Of a stretch of DNA of 64,000 nucleotides, positions 54,111 to 64,000 are shown piece after piece. Position numbers and translations under genes: made by a program. Numbering within the stretch: position 1 is the first letter of the stretch; each line of letters starts with the position of its first letter. The notes below the pieces were generated by a model. The model was given only the letters and a program-made list of their open reading frames with translations. It had not been told where the DNA came from and searched no databases. The stretch covers positions 313,001 to 377,000 of the forward strand of contig JAFEMH010001357.1 of NCBI GenBank assembly GCA_022495995.1, written 5' to 3'. The DNA comes from Adenophora triphylla var. japonica. Lineage: Eukaryota > Streptophyta > Magnoliopsida > Asterales > Campanulaceae.

Positions 54111-54539
54111 TATTTAAAAACAATTTTTTTTAATAATTTATGGCCCAAAATTTCTGCACAAAAATAACTAAATTACCAAATACAGAGCGCTGTATTTCTT
54201 CAAGCGTTAGATTTTATATAAATCAAAAGTTAACCCTTTTTAGCATCAAATTACCAGACAACAAGAACAAAACCCACAAATCTACTCACCCAACTGTTCC
54301 TTTCTTTCTCAGACAAATTCATCGATTCGGCGGACCTTAATTACAAACAAAGAAAAGCTTGCATTGATCCCTTGATTGATCCGTCGCTGCCAAACCCAAA
54401 TTTCTAGAGAGAGAAAGAAAGACAAAGAACCCATTTTTATAGTGTGTGTGTGTGAGAGAGAGAGAGAGGAAGAAAGAGAAAGGGGTTAAGGAAGGAGATG
54501 ATGGGATGGAGGCAAAGTTGAGGAAGAAGAAGAAGAGAG

Positions 54540-55787
54540 ATGGCGAGAGGGTATTGGGGGTATAATAGTAATTTGAGTAATAGCAGCAATGGGAGAGGGG
54601 GCAGCAAATGGTGGTGTTCTTACAAGAGAACAACAGTTGTTATATGTTCGATCAACATTGCTGTTGCTTTATATGTTCTTCATTCTCTCTATACTTCCCT
54701 TTATGCCTACCCTTCTCATGATTCCCAAAACGGTTTGTAATTTTTCCTTTTTTTCTTGTTATTTGCTTCAATTGCTTGCATTGTTGTAGGTACTTTTCAG
54801 TATTATTTTCAAGAATTTTGCTAGTGATTGGGGGGGGGGGGGTTGGAGCCACACATTTGTCAATTGTGTTTCTTTTTATTCGAGTTAAATTCGGAGTCCA
54901 TACAGTTCATGTTAGATTACCCCAAATCATTTTGGGACTAAGGCTTTGTTGTTGTTGTTGTTCAGTTTAGGGTGGGGTTGGAGGGCTTAAAATTTCTTAA
55001 TTGTGCTTTCTACTGTGTTTTACAAAGTTCATTTTTTTTGCTGATTGGGTGTTTTTAATTTTTGTGGATATGTTTGTCTGCAGATAATAGGTATACACCG
55101 GATCAAATTAGGAAAATGGAAGAATCAATAAGAATACGAAAAGCATCGGAACCTTTAGAGCTTATTAACCTTGTAAGACTAGATTATGGCATTTCATTTG
55201 TATGTATTGGTAGTTAGTTTGTGTACTGCTGCCAATTTCAGAACACTGGCTTCTTGATGTTGGCGGTTGTTGGATTACCATTCTTATTCAGGAAGTATTT
55301 GGTAAATGTGTTTGTTTTTCTTTTGGTCGAAGGTTAAAGAAATTAAGCAAAAGTTTTATAGAGAGGGAGATAAGGTTGAATTGCCTCAGCCCGTGAAAAG
55401 GAAGATAACCAATGAAATCATAGAGACGCTGAGAGGATTGAATGCCAGCGCTAACTCAACTGTAAAGCACGGTGGGTATATTTTCAGTTCATTAACTTAA
55501 CTGTTTTTTGTATCCGGCAAACGTGCATCATTTATGTAACATGCATTACGAAATTATCACCAAGTCATATGGAGTAATGTTAGTGTCCTATTCTTACATC
55601 AATCCCTAATACCTTCACTTAGGGAATGTAGACTTGTACATGACGTTATAGTTAACATTGAATTTTGTACTTCTATATTGGGAATTCATGGAAGTTTGAT
55701 GTTAGTCCCTCCATCCCTAAATCAGTTTCCATTTTTTTACTCACCTTTAAGAAAGTTGTTTTCTAAGCACTTTTAGTAGCATAAGTA

Positions 55788-55824
<37 letters not shown>

Positions 55825-58800
55825 TAATGATCTCATTATATGACAATATGAGTATGAACTACAATATGATGTTTGATGAGGGGGAGTGTAGTAACTTTTT
55901 TCAAAAAAATGAACTTTCATTTAAAGAAGAGTTTATTTGCAAATGGACATTCATTTAGGGATGGAGGGAGTAATAATTGAGGTGCAATTGTCCCGAATTC
56001 AGTTACTCCTATATGATACCACTCCAAAAGCTATTCATGGATATTTTCCATGGAAATTTTCAAGTAGGCAAGTAGTTGAACGAAAAGGTGATGCATGAAA
56101 CCTAATTGTTGGTTGATGTGAATAGGGTCTAGTGTGTGGGGACTAAAAAACTATCCCCTCAGTTTGTGGGGTGCACTTTGAGGGAACTAGGTACGTTATA
56201 TTTTTCTTCTAAACATTGTTATAGCGGAAGTCTCAGAAGTGAGCCATCCTTTGGTGAGATAGATAAGTCGTTGTTGGAGAGGAAAAGTGTGGATGCCTTT
56301 GTATTGTCATTCCATTGAGAAAGTAGAAGAATTTTCATAATGGTAATACTCCCCTGTCCACTCAATGAGTCCAAATATTACTTTGGGACATTGAACTTAG
56401 AGAGTCATGTTCCAAAAGCTTAGATGTTAATGAATTGTAGAACACGTTTATAATGTAAGACTTATCAGAACCTTGTATAAATGTAGCCAATCTATTCTGA
56501 GGGAGAAGAAAACCATGCTTTGGTCACCTTAGATCTTGACTCTAAATACTTTGAAGTATGAATGTAGACATTATTAAACAATTGCAAGGCAAAATATGAG
56601 ATGAGGAATTTTAAAGATAAATTGAGTTTCTTGACTATGAAGTGTGGGAGAATAGGTGTTGAACATTCCCTTTCTTCTCTTCTTTCAGTTAATATGCTTT
56701 TGGTAGTTAAGTTAGTATCTTTTTGTACAAAATTTGTGTTCTGTATTTGCAATTTACCCGACTCTGCTATCGCTCGTATGCATGACATGGTTAAGGACAT
56801 CTATAAGCTAATGACAATATTATTACGTGTTGTTCGTGAACTACAGGGGTGCACTCTGCTTTCTGTTTTCTTTTTCTTTTTCTTTTTTCCATTCAGTTTT
56901 GTGCGCAATTAAAAAGGTTGGATGAGAGCAGCCCTTTGGAGGTTTTTTTTGGGGTGTTTTGGTTATTGGTACAGGAAGTTGCGTTTTTTTATTGGTTTTT
57001 GGCTGGTCACTGGTATATCAAGCGTGTGCGTTGGCTTAGGCCTGTTTGGTCTATGTTCTAGTATGATTCTTGTATACATGGCCTTGTTCTTTAGATGGTC
57101 ATCACTAAAAGTCATTTCTTCAAAAATTGTCCTCTGAATCCATTTTAAATCATCAGCTACTTCTTTCTTCTTTATTCAGAGCAATTTTATCGATATTATA
57201 TACTCCCTCCGTTCCATAATAACGTACCCCTTTACTGTTCGGCGCGGGAATTAAGGAAAGTGGGTAATGGAGAAAGTGTTGTGAGTATGAAAAGTTATGT
57301 AGGAGAGAGAATGTGGGGTAGGGAATAGTAAATTGATTGGTGTTGTGAGTATAAAAGTAAAACAGGAGAGAGAATGAGTGGGGGGAATAGTAAAGATTCT
57401 TTGCCATTTTAGGAAAGGGGTAAGTTTTTATGGGACGCCCTAAATGGCAAAATGGGTAAGTTATTATGGAACGGAGGGAGTAAACTGCTAGCATCTTTAA
57501 TTATCCCTATATCTTAGACCTCAACCTAGATATGTTCCTGGACATACTATCCACTTCTCATACTGATAAAAACCAACCTATCACCTCTTGTAAAAAAAGA
57601 AAAGAAAGAAAAAACAAAAACAATAACCAGCATGTTTTAGGATTGTTTACGAGTCAAAAGTTAAGTTTTTCATGACGGGCCTGAATCAGGGCACCTGAAC
57701 TCTGCAAAGCTGAAAGAAACCAGTCCACAGGATGCTTAGTTGTCTAGCATATCCGCATCCAGGGCCGGTCCTAACATTTTAGGGGTCCTAACATTTTAGG
57801 GGCCCTGTTCAGAATTTAAAATTCGGCCCTAAAATAATTAAACAAATAAAATACAAATTATATACTATAATAATATAATTTACATTTATTTCCTACAAAT
57901 GAATTACTAAAATCTCAAAACCTACAAACAATTATCAAACTTTTAAGATTGAAATTATAGGATCAAAGTTACCTAATTGGATTGAAATTATCTTTCCTAC
58001 ATATAATACTACTCTTTCCGTCCCAAAATGAATATAAAAAAAATCATCTTTTCTCTTGATCAAGAGCAAATAAAAAATGGTTTTGGACATTCATTTTGGG
58101 ACAGAAAAAGTAATATATTCGTAATTTTTTTTTTTTAATAAGCCCTTCCAAATTAAGGTGCCTGGAAACGTGGCTCACTCCACACCCCTTAATAGCAGGC
58201 CCTGTCCGCATCCATACTCCCTTTTCTCCAAATTGTAGTAACTTGCAAACGTCGGGCATCTGTTCAAGATCTGTAATCTTAATTGAAAGATTAGAGTGTT
58301 ATCATGGATTTGACTAATCATCATGGGATCAGCCTCCCATTGTAACTTGATGCATTACAATTTTTGTATTATCATTTATAGCTGGTTATGGACAATCTTT
58401 TAACCTAATTTGCATTGAGGAAATTGTCAACTGCCATGAATTGGCACTAACTTCTGTTCTTAAGATATTCTGACATGTCTTGCCTTCATGTAGAGCAGTA
58501 ACTTTTCTTAATTAAGATATTAGGCAATGAAGGAATGAAACACGTTTCTGCTTCCTGTTAATCACACCTCACCCCTGTTTCAAATGCTTTCACATATTGT
58601 TCCTTGCGTCCAAATCTTTTTCCTCCAACCTCCATATACTTTCTTGCGAGAATACTATTACCCCATCTGTCTTGTCCAATTGTTCATCTTTGAAAACTCT
58701 AATAGGAAATATCAGTATCATTAGAGTTGATTATAAATACAAAAATGCTTGAACAAATTCCCAAGATGTTTTTATTTCAAGATGAGGGTAAAGTAGAAGG

Positions 58801-61800
58801 GGTATGAAATTTTCTAAACATAATATTCTGTAAGTGGACTCTTTGATTCAAAAGGAGAGATTATATTTATATTTTTTAATCTTTCTCAACCTGAAGCAGC
58901 AGCAAGCACACTGTAGAGAGGAATTGAGTGAAGGACGGGAGTAGAAAGTCTGACCAATAAGTCAACTTTTAGTGCTATTTCACTGGAAGTCCCTTGAAAC
59001 TAGAAAAAAAAATATATGGAGGAGGAGGAGCTAGTGCCCAAATAAAGCAAGCTAGGACTTGCATTTATATTGTCTATTCATATCACATGCACCCTTTTGT
59101 TAAGGATGTTAATGGTACAAATAAGAACAATCAGGACGCTGACACATTTGGGATACATCAATGAGAATATTTCAACATGTGCAATAATATATGCAGCACC
59201 AACGTGAAGAACTTAGCCTTCTCAGGGTTATGATGTACAATGTAATTGTGTATTGTTATTTATAATTGTTTGCTCCCTCCGTTCCACTTCACTTGATATC
59301 AAATTTTTTGGCACAAGAATTAAGGAAAAGTAGGAGAGAGAATTAGTGGAAGGAGGTGTTGTGAGTAGGAAAGAGAATGAGTGGGGTGAATAGTAATTTG
59401 ATTGGTGTTGTGAGTATAAAAACTTTCCATTTTGGGTAGTATCAAGTGAAGTGGGCAGGCCAAAATGAAAATTGGTATCAAGTGAAGTGGAATGGAGGGA
59501 GTATGTGCTAACTTTTTCGTGGAGTCTTTTTTCCTTTTCTATCTTTTATAATTGGCGCTTGGATTTTCCTATTTGGAGTTCTCTCAACGTATCATCAAGG
59601 GAACTTTTCATGTGTAAATGTGTGTCCAATAGGGTTAATAGAGGGTCTGCTGTCCATAAATATTCAGATACCTGGTTATGTATATTATGTCATGCTGAGA
59701 AGCAAGGCCGGTTCTCAGCATGTGCAAGAAGATCTCTTGCACAGGGCCCCATTTTTTGAAGGGCCTCAAATTTTGCATTTTTATTTTTTAGCCCTTGAAA
59801 ATTTGTAAAATTATTTCTAAAATCCTAAATGCATATTTTGTATAGATTTAATTGTAATTATATATTATTCATTCCATAATAATGGTTACATCTTTTCTTT
59901 GGGCGTCCCATAACAAATGATATTGTCCCAAAATGTGAATGAGACACACTTGTCACACTCACAACAAAAATATGTCTAACTACTTTCTCTCTACTACTTA
60001 CTTCCATACTCCCAGAACCCTCGCATTTTTTTAATTCTCGCGCATTCAATTTAAGTAACCATCATTATGAGATGGGGGAGTATAGATTTTGTGCTTATTT
60101 TTAAAAATATTGCGGGCCCAATATTTAATTATAGCACAGGGCCCCTATAATTATTGAGACGGGCCTGCTGAGAAGTTCCAAAATGTGATGGCAAATGTAA
60201 CTTTGAAGAATTTTTGCATTCATATATTCATCTAAATTGATTTTGACTGAAGTCTTACATGTTAGTGTTTTTGACTCGTGTTTGCAGTTTGTTATCTTAG
60301 AGTTTCACATCCTTCCCCCGCACACCTACATGAAACATTTTCTGATAATCATGCTTGTGTTGAGTAATTGTCCAATACTATTTAGAGGTTCTTTGGATTT
60401 TTAAATGTCTTTCTGATTTGTAAATGTCTTTATTCGAAAGCAAAATGCACTTGGTATATACTCGAGTAATGGTTTAAGAATAAAAAAGGGCAAACCCCGG
60501 TGCGCCAAGCGCTCCCCGCCAAGCGGGGGTTGGGAGAGGGAACCGAGTAATGGTTTAAGAATATGTACCGAAAATTGTCAAATTTCCTGTAAAAGCTTTA
60601 TGCTGTAAACTTTTCTTTTATAAAAAATATTTCATTATCTAGTGTGAGAAAAAAAATTGGTTGTCAGTATTGCATGTGCCAAACCTACATCGAGTTTTTT
60701 ATGAAATTCTTTATGCTTTCTTTTTCCATTTTTAACACATTTTGCATGGAAGCTGCTTATATGGTTCTTTCTCTTTGTACGTTGAGTTTTCATAAAGGAT
60801 TAGGACCCCTTCAAAATAATTCATGCAATCAAAGGAATGCTATTATGCCCAGAAGCTCTTGCTTATGTTGTAAAGTTTGCTAAACAAACAATAATCATAT
60901 GAAATATGTTGAGAATTTATTGTGATCATCAATACGAAGACATATTTTATACTCCCTCCGTCCCAAAATGTTTGTCCCATTTGACTTTTTTGTTGAACTT
61001 TGACCACAAATTTATGAGAGATTAATTATGTTCATGAAATTCTAAAAGTTGTTGATAATATTATTAATGGTGAATCAATAGGAATTTTTAGAATTTCATG
61101 AACATAATTAAATTGTCATATATTTGTGGTCAAAGTTCAACAAAAAAGTCAAATGGGACAAACATTTTGGGACGGAGGGAGTAATTTTTGATGTCCAAAA
61201 ATGTTGGTATGCCACTAAATATCTTGCTGACACTTTCTTTGATGAGCAGAAGCTGTTGAACGCTGGCGGAAGAAAAAACTTAAAGAAGTAAAAGAGGTTA
61301 ATCGTGGGAGCATCTTGAACTCAACTATCCCACCGGAGGAAGCAGGTCTTACATATATTTTGTTGTTTTCAATCTGAAGAGCCACATTCTCAACAGAAAA
61401 AAAAATACTCCCTCCATCCCAAAATAAATGAATGTCCAAAAATTTCATTTGAAATATTTTTGGACATTCATTTTGGGACGGAGGTAGTATTATTTATATT
61501 TAGTCTCATTGCAACGTTTGTGTAAATCTATCAGTGACACTAATATGACAAGTGGCCATTTTTAGGCATTCTTGCAAGAGCCTTGGAATCTAATTGGGCC
61601 GAGGTAACCCAAGAAATTGGTCTCTGGCTACCAGTTGAAATAATCAATAATGTTCATGATGACAAGCCTGAGGGTGAAGAAGATTTTGGTAATAAACCAT
61701 TTTCCTAGTTAAGCATAATAATTCTTTGTTCCTTTCTTTGCAGCTTTTACGTCTATTTTTTCCCCACTTATTATTGTTTTAAAATTTCATTAATCTATAG

Positions 61801-62386
61801 ATCTTTCTGTGCAGACGAAGAAATCTTACCTGGGAAGAGGCTTCCTCCTGAATGTAATGCAGAACTTCACACAGATTACGACGGTGTTGCTGTTAAATGG
61901 GGGCTGACCCATCCTAAAGAAAGTGCATACGAGTGTTGTCAAGCTTGTCTAAATCATGCAAAAAATGCCAAACCAGGTGAAATGAAATGTAACGTTTGGG
62001 TTTATTGCCCCTCGGAGGCAGGATGCTACTCCCCAGATATTTACCAACACAAACTTCAGGAATGCTGGCTTAAATATGTAAGTTTTCAAATGCCTATTAT
62101 GACCTTTTGTTTGTCTTCCAAACATTGAAGTCTTTGCTCTCTCCGTCCCAAAATGAATGTCCAAAAAAAAAAATTTCAATCAAGAACAAATTTGATATTT
62201 TTTGGACATTCATTTTGGGCCGTAGGTAAGTACAATGTAATCACCCAAATCATTTTCTATCCTATGCAGTCTGAAAAGCCTAGAGTGAACTTTAAGGACA
62301 AGTACTCGGAATCTTACAGAGACTCCCACCCAAAGGCACCAGTAGTTGTTCCATGGGTCTCCGGTGTTATAAAAAGTCAACCCTGA
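54540..62386 (+). CDS. Single-pass membrane protein with PAN/apple-like Cys-rich domain, 7 exons
   Basis: Exons 54540-54732, 55084-55172, 55333-55471, 61250-61345, 61566-61688, 61815-62077 and 62270-62386 join without a stop into 339 residues. The N-terminus (MARGYWGYNS) is followed by a basic stretch and one hydrophobic segment at about residues 31-53 (TTVVICSINIAVALYVLHSL), a signal anchor. A charged helical region follows (RKMEESIRIRKASEPLEL; PQPVKRKI). The C-terminal half holds a Cys-rich domain (PPECNAELHTDYDGVAVKWG, AYECCQACLNHA, CNVWVYCPSEAGCY, QECWLKY), which fits plant proteins with a PAN-like fold; similar Arabidopsis loci are annotated only tentatively. Cellular role unknown, probably endomembrane. 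Intron 3 is 5.8 kb and full of MITEs. Confidence 0.88.
55705..55970. mobile_element. Stowaway-like MITE in intron 3 of the PAN-like gene
   Basis: GTCCCTCCATCCCTAAATCA ... TCATTTAGGGATGGAGGGAG between TA dinucleotides, with a poly-A run of about 30 inside (55789-55820). Confidence 0.85.
57203..57480. mobile_element. Stowaway-like MITE in intron 3
   Basis: CTCCCTCCGTTCCATAATAA ... TTATTATGGAACGGAGGGAG between TA dinucleotides; the termini are complementary over about 20 bases. Confidence 0.9.
57760..58204. mobile_element. hAT-type MITE with an internal Stowaway insertion
   Basis: Ends CAGGGCCGGTCCTAA and TAGCAGGCCCTG, flanked by the 8-bp repeat TCCGCATC (57752-57759 and 58205-58212). The GGGGCCCTG motif repeats near the left end. 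A 99-bp Stowaway-like element lies inside at 58012-58110. Confidence 0.9.
58012..58110. mobile_element. Short Stowaway-like MITE nested in the hAT MITE
   Basis: CTCTTTCCGTCCCAAAATGAAT ... ATTCATTTTGGGACAGAAAAAG between TA dinucleotides. Confidence 0.75.
58213..59272. other. Intron 3 sequence without recognised features
   Basis: AT-rich intronic DNA; I see no exon or repeat structure worth a call. Confidence 0.4.
59273..59502. mobile_element. Stowaway-like MITE in intron 3
   Basis: CTCCCTCCGTTCCACTTCAC ... AAGTGAAGTGGAATGGAGGGAG; the right end is followed by TA, the left flank is TG. Confidence 0.85.
59703..60167. mobile_element. hAT-type MITE with an internal Stowaway-like insertion
   Basis: Ends CAAGGCCGGTTCTCAG and TTGAGACGGGCCTG, flanked by the 8-bp repeat CTGAGAAG (59695-59702 and 60168-60175). 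CACAGGGCCCC occurs inverted near both ends. A degenerate Stowaway-like block sits at about 59866-60081. Confidence 0.88.
59866..60081. mobile_element. Degenerate Stowaway-like block nested in the hAT MITE
   Basis: Has CATTCCATAATAATGGTTAC at the left and GTAACCATCATTATGAGATG ... GGGGAG before TA at the right, which are inverted relatives; the terminal CTCCCTCC is lost on the left. Confidence 0.6.
60463..60563. mobile_element. Short SINE-like insert between 20-bp direct repeats
   Basis: The 20-base sequence CGAGTAATGGTTTAAGAATA occurs at 60463-60482 and 60544-60563. Between them are 61 bases starting with an A run, then GGGCAAACCCCGGTGC and CTCCCCGCCAAGCGGGGG. The GGGCAA..CCGGTGC..CTCCC pattern resembles the 3' part of Au-type plant SINEs, and a long direct repeat fits LINE-mediated retroposition. 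Confidence 0.6.
60952..61181. mobile_element. Stowaway-like MITE forming a near-perfect long hairpin
   Basis: CTCCCTCCGTCCCAAAATG ... CATTTTGGGACGGAGGGAG between TA dinucleotides. The arms stay complementary for roughly 100 bases (TTTGTCCCATTTGACTTTTT / AAAAAGTCAAATGGGACAAA, and further to TTAGAATTTCATGAACATAA). It ends 68 bases before exon 4 of the PAN-like gene. Confidence 0.92.
61408..61487. mobile_element. 80-bp Stowaway-like MITE in intron 4
   Basis: CTCCCTCCATCCCAAAATAAA ... TTCATTTTGGGACGGAGGTAG between TA dinucleotides; almost entirely TIR. Confidence 0.88.
62137..62226. mobile_element. Degenerate Stowaway-like MITE in intron 6
   Basis: CTCTCTCCGTCCCAAAATGAA ... TTCATTTTGGGCCGTAGG; the termini are damaged. 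It lies between exons 6 and 7. Confidence 0.7.
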
Positions 62387-62840
62387 AGACATTTAAGAGA
62401 AAAAATGTTTATGTACAATGGAGAGAAAACCAACATGAAGCTGACTGTGCTTGAAATTCCTCAAGGCCATCAATCTTCACAACCTTGGGAGCTTTTCCAC
62501 TTACCCCTTTTTCTTGATTACCCTTTTTTTTGTATCTTGTTGATGATTGTTGGCGGGTGGTTCAACTTTTTTGTTTCTTGAGATAAGATGGCAGGGGTGC
62601 CGATGCTTTCCGAACTGGGGTTTTTTTGGTGCCGAGGGGGAGGAAAGAGCTTAGAGTTAATAGCTACATGTATGAACAAAAGGTTTTGCTCTTTTGATTG
62701 TAATTTGGGATTTTTTTTTTTTTTTTCATTATAATGGGGATTTGAAGAATTTAGAGTACATTGTTCTTAATTCGTAGAGAAAAAACATGTTAATGTGAGT
62801 AGGCTTTGGTTGCCTGAAGTTTACATGAATATTGATGACA
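62387..62840 (+). other. 3' UTR/flank of the PAN-like gene
   Basis: T-rich stretches and a poly-T run at 62711; no further gene. The polyadenylation site is not identified. Confidence 0.4.
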
Positions 62841-62968
62841 GAATCGCTTTGCGATATCCTTTCTTTCTCTCGTATCCTATTTTCATACTCAGAACATCTA
62901 CTCCACTATCACTTTTCTTTAATTTTCGTGCAATTCAAACATCCTTTTTTGAGTGGGACGGGGGGAGT
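62841..62968. mobile_element. Right half of a Stowaway-like MITE
   Basis: Interior CTTTCTCTCGTATCC and CATACTCAGAACATC, ending GAGTGGGACGGGGGGAG before TA. No left terminus is seen. Confidence 0.55.
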
Positions 62969-62969
62969 A

Positions 62970-63700
62970 ACTTTCTAATTTTTAGATTCAACCACTTGGC
63001 TAGTTTTTGTACGTTCACATTCACATGGAGCACGAACTAGAAATATCGCAAGAGAATTAGAAAAAGCTTCTGATTTACTGTATTTCTTCATTCAAATTCA
63101 AGATTCAAGTCAGATAGTTGATCGAGAAAGCACCATAGAGAAGAGACCCATCGAAAATCGTTTTCACGGCCAGCCAATCCGGGATGCTCATTCTCAAGGA
63201 ATTCCCGTCTGTCTACTCTAACTCAATCTAACTCAAGATTCATTCTCTACCCTGGCCAGTTGAAATATGTAAGATCAGAAAAGAGGAAAAGGCCAATTCA
63301 TTATTCCTCAAGTTTGAAAGACGTCTTAAGGATAGGAGGGAGACCTGAAGATCTGACTTTCTTATTATTGAAGTCATTTTTCTCTCGTTTGTATTAAGGT
63401 ATTTTTGAATTAGCACCGGACATTGCCCGAAATTACTCTCTTGAGGGCGCTACTCTCTTAAACTGTGGCAAAAATCCTTAAATATTCTTATTATTCCCTT
63501 TCTAAAGTTTTACGATAATAAAATAAATAGCAACTTTGATTTGATAAAAAAAAAAGGTTTAGAGGGAAAAATATTCATGTTGAGACAAAAAATTCTTGAA
63601 TATTCATAACTAAAGCTTGTGTAGAAAAATAAAGATTGAGGTTCCATTTCAAATCATTTGGATATGAAATGAGTGGCCCTAGTTCTTTATCTCAGAAGAA
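62970..63700. other. Intergenic sequence of unknown origin
   Basis: 63060-63260 is less AT-rich and looks slightly organelle-like (CACGGCCAGCCAATCCGGG), but I cannot support a NUMT call. The remainder is AT-rich. Confidence 0.3.
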
Positions 63701-63704
63701 GGTT

Positions 63705-63935
63705 GGGGTGTCAACGGTTCGGCTAAAATATCGATTGGTTTGAGACCGAATCAAATTAAGCTGTGCGGTTCGATTTGATCTGGGGTATTAAGCCAAATCG
63801 AACCGAGTTGAACCAAACCGTTGAGACCATTAAACTGAGCTATGGAGCCGAACTGTTAAACCGAGCTATGAAACTGAACCGTTAAATCGAGATAATGAAC
63901 TGAACCACCTTAAACCAAAATCATGACCGTCCACT
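63705..63935. repeat. hAT-like repeat related to copies A and B, incomplete
   Basis: Starts GGGGTGTCAACGGTTCGG and contains tandem AACCGAGCTATGRARCYGAAC units. It resembles the left end of the GGTTCGG-rich repeats at 47650 and 49721. Confidence 0.5.
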
Positions 63936-64000
63936 CATAATCAAGTTTGATGTTCACAAAACCCTAAATATGATATAACATTGAATCCAACCCGCCTCTC

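Noticed and set aside
63060..63260. Possible mitochondrial DNA insertion (NUMT)
   Set aside because: The base composition is suggestive, but I could not recognise any organellar gene.

Overview
This is nuclear DNA of a flowering plant, most probably a eudicot. It holds spliced genes with GT-AG introns, and between and inside them many plant-type transposons: Ty3/gypsy LTR elements, a Cassandra TRIM, CACTA, Mutator-like, hAT, Helitron and Stowaway-like MITEs. An asterid (Lamiales-like) source is possible, but that is only an impression. I saw no prokaryotic, organellar or viral gene module and no complete tRNA or rRNA gene.

Positions 1-9868 hold a Tekay/Del-like Ty3/gypsy element whose 5' LTR is cut by the window edge. 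Its internal region is short and decayed. A 2.4-kb CACTA transposon (4386-6831, TSD TGT) has landed in it, carrying the first exons of a LEC14B-type WD40 gene. A hAT-like element built of GGGACGGG repeats follows (9916-10661), then about 5 kb of AT-rich DNA with MITEs. An intact seven-exon patatin-like lipase gene lies at 15727-17564. A complete 5.5-kb gypsy element (18884-24375, TSD CTAGT) and a MULE-type MITE (24648-25102) come next.

Positions 25.6-28.7 kb hold an orphan first exon of a QKI-like KH-domain gene, a 63-bp tandem repeat with a hairpin in every unit and open frames on both strands, and a probable minus-strand gene start. A complete Cassandra TRIM with 5S-derived LTRs (29425-30169) and a small Helitron (30958-31264) lie just upstream of the RPN11 gene for the proteasome lid deubiquitinase (six exons, 31533-39286). 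Intron 5 of RPN11 holds a giant inverted repeat made of retrotransposon tails.

Positions 39.3-42.7 kb are repeat-derived: a perfect 26-bp hairpin and a foldback MULE with a nested MITE. SDH5, the mitochondrial complex II subunit 5, follows (four exons, 42714-45454). Next are a minus-strand Ser-rich unknown gene (45822-46553), an mTERF fragment, two hAT-like repeats, three Stowaway-like MITEs and a Pack-MULE (51862-53087). The last gene (54540-62386, seven exons) encodes a single-pass membrane protein with a Cys-rich PAN/apple-like domain. Its introns are packed with MITEs, two of them hAT MITEs that seem to contain Stowaway-type insertions.

The complete genes (patatin, RPN11, SDH5, PAN-like) show no operon-like or pathway link. 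They are independent housekeeping or stress genes in a transposon-rich region. The most interesting content is structural: gene-fragment capture by two transposon classes, long inverted repeats that could feed small-RNA pathways, and the 63-bp dyad repeat.
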